Positions 60,086 to 64,000 of a DNA stretch of 64,000 nucleotides are shown in pieces. Every line of letters starts with the position of its first letter. Within the stretch, counting starts at the first letter, position 1. The translations under genes and the position numbers were made by a program. The stretch is from Formicarius rufipectus. Lineage: Eukaryota > Chordata > Aves > Passeriformes > Formicariidae. Location: NCBI GenBank assembly GCA_013399695.1, contig VXAU01003749.1, forward strand, positions 380,695 through 444,694, written 5' to 3'. Under the pieces are notes generated by a model. It saw only the letters and a list, made by a program, of their open reading frames with translations, ran no database searches and had not been told where the DNA came from.

Positions 60086-61770
60086 CAGACGTGGTGACAG
60101 TGGCTTTCCCTGGCCATGCCCTGGGGGCTGTGTCCCTCCCTGGCCACTTCTGCTCAAGGTCAGGGGTGCTGCAGCCAGCCAAGGTCATGTTTTGGGCTTG
60201 TTCAGGGAGCAAATTAATAGTTTCAACTCGAATTTGCTCACATTACATCTGCAGCACCGAAGCACAGAGGGAATTTGTCACACACACTCCCTCTTGCTGC
60301 AAACTGGAGCAGCTTTTGAAACCATATTTTCAACACAGGAAGGAAAAGACATTGAAGAACTATTTTAATTATTAATGTTTTAGTAAATCAAGCCTTCAGG
60401 TGAAGGGGATGAGCAGCTTATTAGGAACTGTCAAGTGGAAAGGGTAAGGGACAAAACCACAAGGAATCCTTAAAAATTGGACATTCCTGCGTGCTTTGTT
60501 TTCCTGCCAGGAGCAACACCAAAAGGAGCACTTTCTTTTTCGGGAGGCTAAGGGGTGAAAAAAAGCCAGACAAAACCCACAAGTATGAGCCCACTGAGAG
60601 GAAAGCTCATGTTTTGGAAGCTCATTTCCTATTATTTGCTCGGGCTGTTGCCATTTTCTGAGCTGCTCAGCAGCAGTGTCTGACCTCTGGTGTCTAAAAT
60701 CAGTATCAAACATCACAAGGAATTGTAATGCCTTGCCTCACTCCATCCAGGCTGGCTGCTTCCTCTTCTCATTCCCCGGGTTGCCCTTGGTTTGCCCCAT
60801 TGGAGGTTTCAAGCCTACTAAAGAAATTCAGGGCTGAAGACCAGGGGAGAAGTCACAGGAGGTCACAACAGGTGGGGAACAGGCTGCACCACAGATTTGA
60901 CAAAGCAAAGTTTCCACTCATGTAAAAGAAATTAAAAAAAAACCAACAGAGCAAGGTATTAATGGTGTGATAGGGCCCCACAGTAATAATGATGTGGGGG
61001 GCTTGGGAGCCACCTGAAAATAGCTCAGGTTTGCGGGTTTTATTAGAGGAGAGTGGAATATCTTGTGTCATAATTTTAGCCAGAGAAGGTCTGGGAGCAG
61101 AGATAGAAGGTTTCCAGTTCTAAGCTCTGTTAAGATCCCAAATAATTTATTTCACGTGCCCAGAGAGTGTTTAAATTCACTTCAGGGCAGGGTCTTTTAG
61201 GTGCACTGAAATTAGCCCTACTGCATGATCCTCCACAGGAGATTTTTCCTTAGAAAATTACAGAAGAAATGTCCATTCTCTTGGTTAATAAGGTACCTGT
61301 TTGATGCACATGCCTGGCAATGTGCATGTTCTTTTTCCCTCTTTAACTTCCACAGCCTTAAGGATGTTTCAGCCCAGGACTCTGGGGTTGGCTTATTCTT
61401 AACTGCACGGCTTTATCTATTTCACTCCTAAACTTTCCTTGTAAAGCTGAAGCAGAACATGAAATCGTTGTGTTGTTTTTTTTTTCCTGGAGCACCTTTC
61501 CATTTAGTTTTCCAGACAAAAGATTTAATGAATGGAACACCGGGAGGCATCAGAAAATATCTGAAAACATTAGTCACGCTGCCTCGGGGTGAATTATTGC
61601 TGAGCCGCCAAGAGGATTAAAGATGAGGGATGAGCCCTTGCACAGCTGCCAAACACGGGCTGAGGAGACGTGCTTCCCTCATCTCAGGACCTGTCTGATC
61701 TCAGAAGGGGACAGAGAGAAAGAGCCACCGAGAATTAGACAGAAGCAAACTAGCAAAAGGTGGGTTAGGG

Positions 61771-62008
61771 GGAAAAAAAAAAAGATAAAAAAAATCAAGA
61801 AGAAACAAAAAAAACCCAACAAGAAACAAACAAAAACCCAAAACAAAGAAACCCCAAAAACAAACAAACAAAACCCAAAACAAACAAACAAAACCCAAAA
61901 CAAACAAACAAAAACCAAAACAAACAAACAAAAAGAAAACACTCAAAAAAACCAAAACCAAAACTAAACCAAATGAAAAAAAAAAGAGGGGAAAAAAAAA
62001 GAAACCAA
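61771..62008. repeat. A/C-rich low-complexity tract (CAAA/CAAAA)
   Basis: Repeated AAACAAACAAACAAAACCC-type units within long A runs, flanked by GGGGGAAAAAA on the left and GAGGGGAAAAA on the right. The open frames in it are low-complexity artefacts. Confidence 0.92.
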
Positions 62009-62673
62009 AACATTACTTGAGGCTTTTGATGTTTGAGACCTGTTGCAAGCTGGAGACAGGTCACAGGAGATTGAGGTGTGTCAGGAGAGAGTGCAATGGG
62101 CACAGTAACTCCTTAGACAGGAAATACTTAGAAATTAGGAAGCAGCAAGTGGGGCCAGGAAAGAGGTAAGGACTCAACCCACTTTTCAGCAACAGAAAGT
62201 GCATCATGGTGGATCCCTAACTGATGCAGGGAACTTAGGGAGGCTGTGGAGTCCTCGTCACTGCAAATCTGGGAGAAAGTCAATAAAAACCAGTGATGGA
62301 TGAGATGCATCTGAATCTCTTTAGAGCAGGAGAATGGCCTTGGAGAGATGTCAGCACCCTTCAGGATCAGCACACCTTGCTTCTGCTGTCCCCAGTGAGA
62401 GACAAACCTGTTGCTGGCACCATTTCTGCCTTCAGATCAGCTCCAAAAGCTGAAGGAACTTCCCAAAGAGACAGGATGGTACCATCTGCTCCCAGGACAG
62501 AGCTTTTAAGTCCACAGAAACCAGTGCCTGGCATTCCCAGTGAGTTGCTGTGATTTCTCCAGCATGTGCCCTTTGAAGTGCAGATCCAGGAGCTGTCCCC
62601 ACAGTTTGGCTCCTCAGGGATTTCTGGAAGAATGCTTCTTACTGTCCCCTGACACTGGACTGGTTGATCAATA

Positions 62674-62800
62674 CCACAGAATCATCAAGGTTGGAAGGGA
62701 TCATCAAGGTCACCCAGTCCCATTGTTGATCAGCCCAGCACCACCACAGTCATCCCTAAACCATGTCCCCAAGGGCCACGTTCGTGCTGTTCTCAGGGCT
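62674..62800 (-). mobile_element. CR1 LINE 3' end
   Basis: CCACAGAATCATCAAGGTTG, GAAGGGATCATCAAGGTCAC, CAGCCCAGCACCACCACAGT and AAGGGCCACGTTCGTGC, the same subfamily as the copy at 45634. Confidence 0.88.
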
Positions 62801-63837
62801 CCTCTGACACAAACTGTGTGTCCCCAAGAGCTCCTGGAACAGTGTGGGACATTCCCCCCTGTCTGCTGGTGGCTTAAGTCCCACTTCCATAGCTCAGGGG
62901 TGAGAGTCTTTGTGCTCAGAGAAAGTTGGGGAAAATTCACCATGCTGGGAGCTACTTGGCAAAAAATAACTTGCAAATGCAGTATGTGATCTTAGAATTC
63001 TCTTACTCTTGAGATTTATTCTTCGAAATAAAACCATCTACTTCCAAGTCCACCAAGACTACCTCCCTACCAAAGTAGTTGTTAAAGGACTTTATGTTTG
63101 ATCAGAACAACCTAACTTCCAGTGTTCAAGACACACAAGTCTACAGCCAAGTGATTTCCATTTACTGCATCCCCTGGATACAACTACAGTTGGGGCCAGG
63201 TGGTCTTACAATATATGTAAATTTTAGAATGAGTTCCTTGATATTTTATAGGAAAAAAATAATAACATTCACCAAGTAATTTTTTTTATTGGCAAAAAAC
63301 CTACCAAACCTTCATCAAGTTAGTTAATCCACTGAACTTAATCTCTTGGCACTTCTGGAAATCTCATTACAGATCAAGAAAACTTGATGAATCTATTTCT
63401 ATATTCACAAGTGACCAGTAAGCTGGAAAAGTAAGAATTGCCTAATTTCCTTGAAATTACATTGCATAACTCAGAGGAGAATTTACCACTCAAACTTTCT
63501 CCATGTAACTTCATTGCTAGGGATCTAAAGGGATATTTGTACATCTTGTAGGGTTTTCAAGGCATTAAACAGGTTAGGGACAAAACTCCCACTGAATTTG
63601 GAATTCCAGTCATTCAGAAACAGATTAGTGTGTGGCATCCCACTGAGGTGACCTGAAGTGATTTTTGTAGTTAAAGTTACAAGAAAGTGCTTATGAAATC
63701 TCCTGTGCCTGTGTATGATTCTAAGTTTCTTAAACTTCAAGCATTAAACTTTCAGCATTTGATTTTCCATGATCTACAAACAAAGGTAAGACATTTTTGT
63801 TCTTAATTTTGCTTTTGAGGGCAGAGGTATTTGTAGG

Positions 63838-63960
63838 ATTTTATACATATATATAATTAGTATATATATATGTATGCTGAAAATAATACTCTTTGAAGTA
63901 TTATATATTATAAAGTATTATAAGTATATATACATTGTATTTTATATATATAAGTATTAG
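63838..63960. repeat. TA-rich tract
   Basis: ATACATATATATAATTAGTA, TATATATATATGTATGC and further TATATA runs up to about 63955. Simple-sequence DNA. Confidence 0.8.
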
Positions 63961-64000
63961 AAGGATATAAGTTATATAAAATAGTCCCAGAATAGTTTCT

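Larger units (their letters stand above)
55255..64000 (-). other. DSCAM: DSCAM intron upstream of FN4, partial
   Basis: No exon seen. It holds CR1 fragments (55543-55803, 62674-62800), an LTR-like repeat (59541-60085), an AT-rich and TAAT-rich non-repetitive stretch at about 57000-57480, a 24-bp tandem duplication at 57844-57889, an A/C-rich low-complexity tract at 61771-62008 and an AT-repeat tract near the end. The rest looks like ordinary unique intron sequence. Confidence 0.8.

Noticed and set aside
61623..62103. Open frames of about 100 codons rich in Lys/Thr/Asn or Phe/Val/Leu.
   Set aside because: Low-complexity A/C tract. No domain and no conserved start context.

Overview
The window is vertebrate genomic DNA, almost certainly from a bird and probably a songbird. 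It is dominated by long introns seeded with many fragments of CR1, the main avian LINE, and by several solo LTRs of endogenous retroviruses. There is no prokaryotic-style gene packing. The one protein-coding gene I can support is DSCAM (Down syndrome cell adhesion molecule), read on the minus strand. The window holds 11 consecutive internal exons at 55127-55254, 40493-40646, 33317-33434, 32082-32245, 28816-28914, 27706-27894, 25124-25414, 19194-19370, 11520-11550, 4814-4929 and 2257-2406. Joined, they give 1617 nt with no stop codon, matched phases at every junction and GT/AG at every boundary. Both ends of the gene lie outside the window.

In transcript order the exons encode the fourth fibronectin III domain (two exons), the tenth immunoglobulin domain (two exons), FN5 (two exons), FN6 (one exon), the juxtamembrane stalk, transmembrane helix and basic stop-transfer (one exon), and the start of the cytoplasmic tail (a 31-nt exon, a 116-nt exon and a 150-nt exon). 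Each extracellular domain is a phase 1-1 module of 282, 282, 288 or 291 nt. Paralogue choice (DSCAM, not DSCAML1) rests on remembered residues in FN4, FN6 and the tail.

The rest is intron. CR1 fragments lie in both orientations. Five solo LTRs of two families (A at 9555, 12025, 18405; B at 14189, 27945) each have a perfect 5-bp target-site duplication, and all lie antisense to DSCAM. A further repeat pair (family C, 22056 and 59541) looks LTR-like. There is a 277-bp purine-only GAAA microsatellite next to the second Ig10 exon, other low-complexity tracts, one 417-bp assembly gap and one single N.

I see no second gene, RNA gene, CRISPR array or obviously new enzymatic system. The most interesting features are intronic insertions very close to DSCAM splice sites: an LTR 50 nt upstream of the second FN5 exon, an LTR about 96 nt downstream of the transmembrane exon, and a long polypyrimidine tract (transcript strand) 96 nt upstream of the second Ig10 exon. 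The 31-nt cytoplasmic exon is also notable, because skipping it would stop translation within ten codons.
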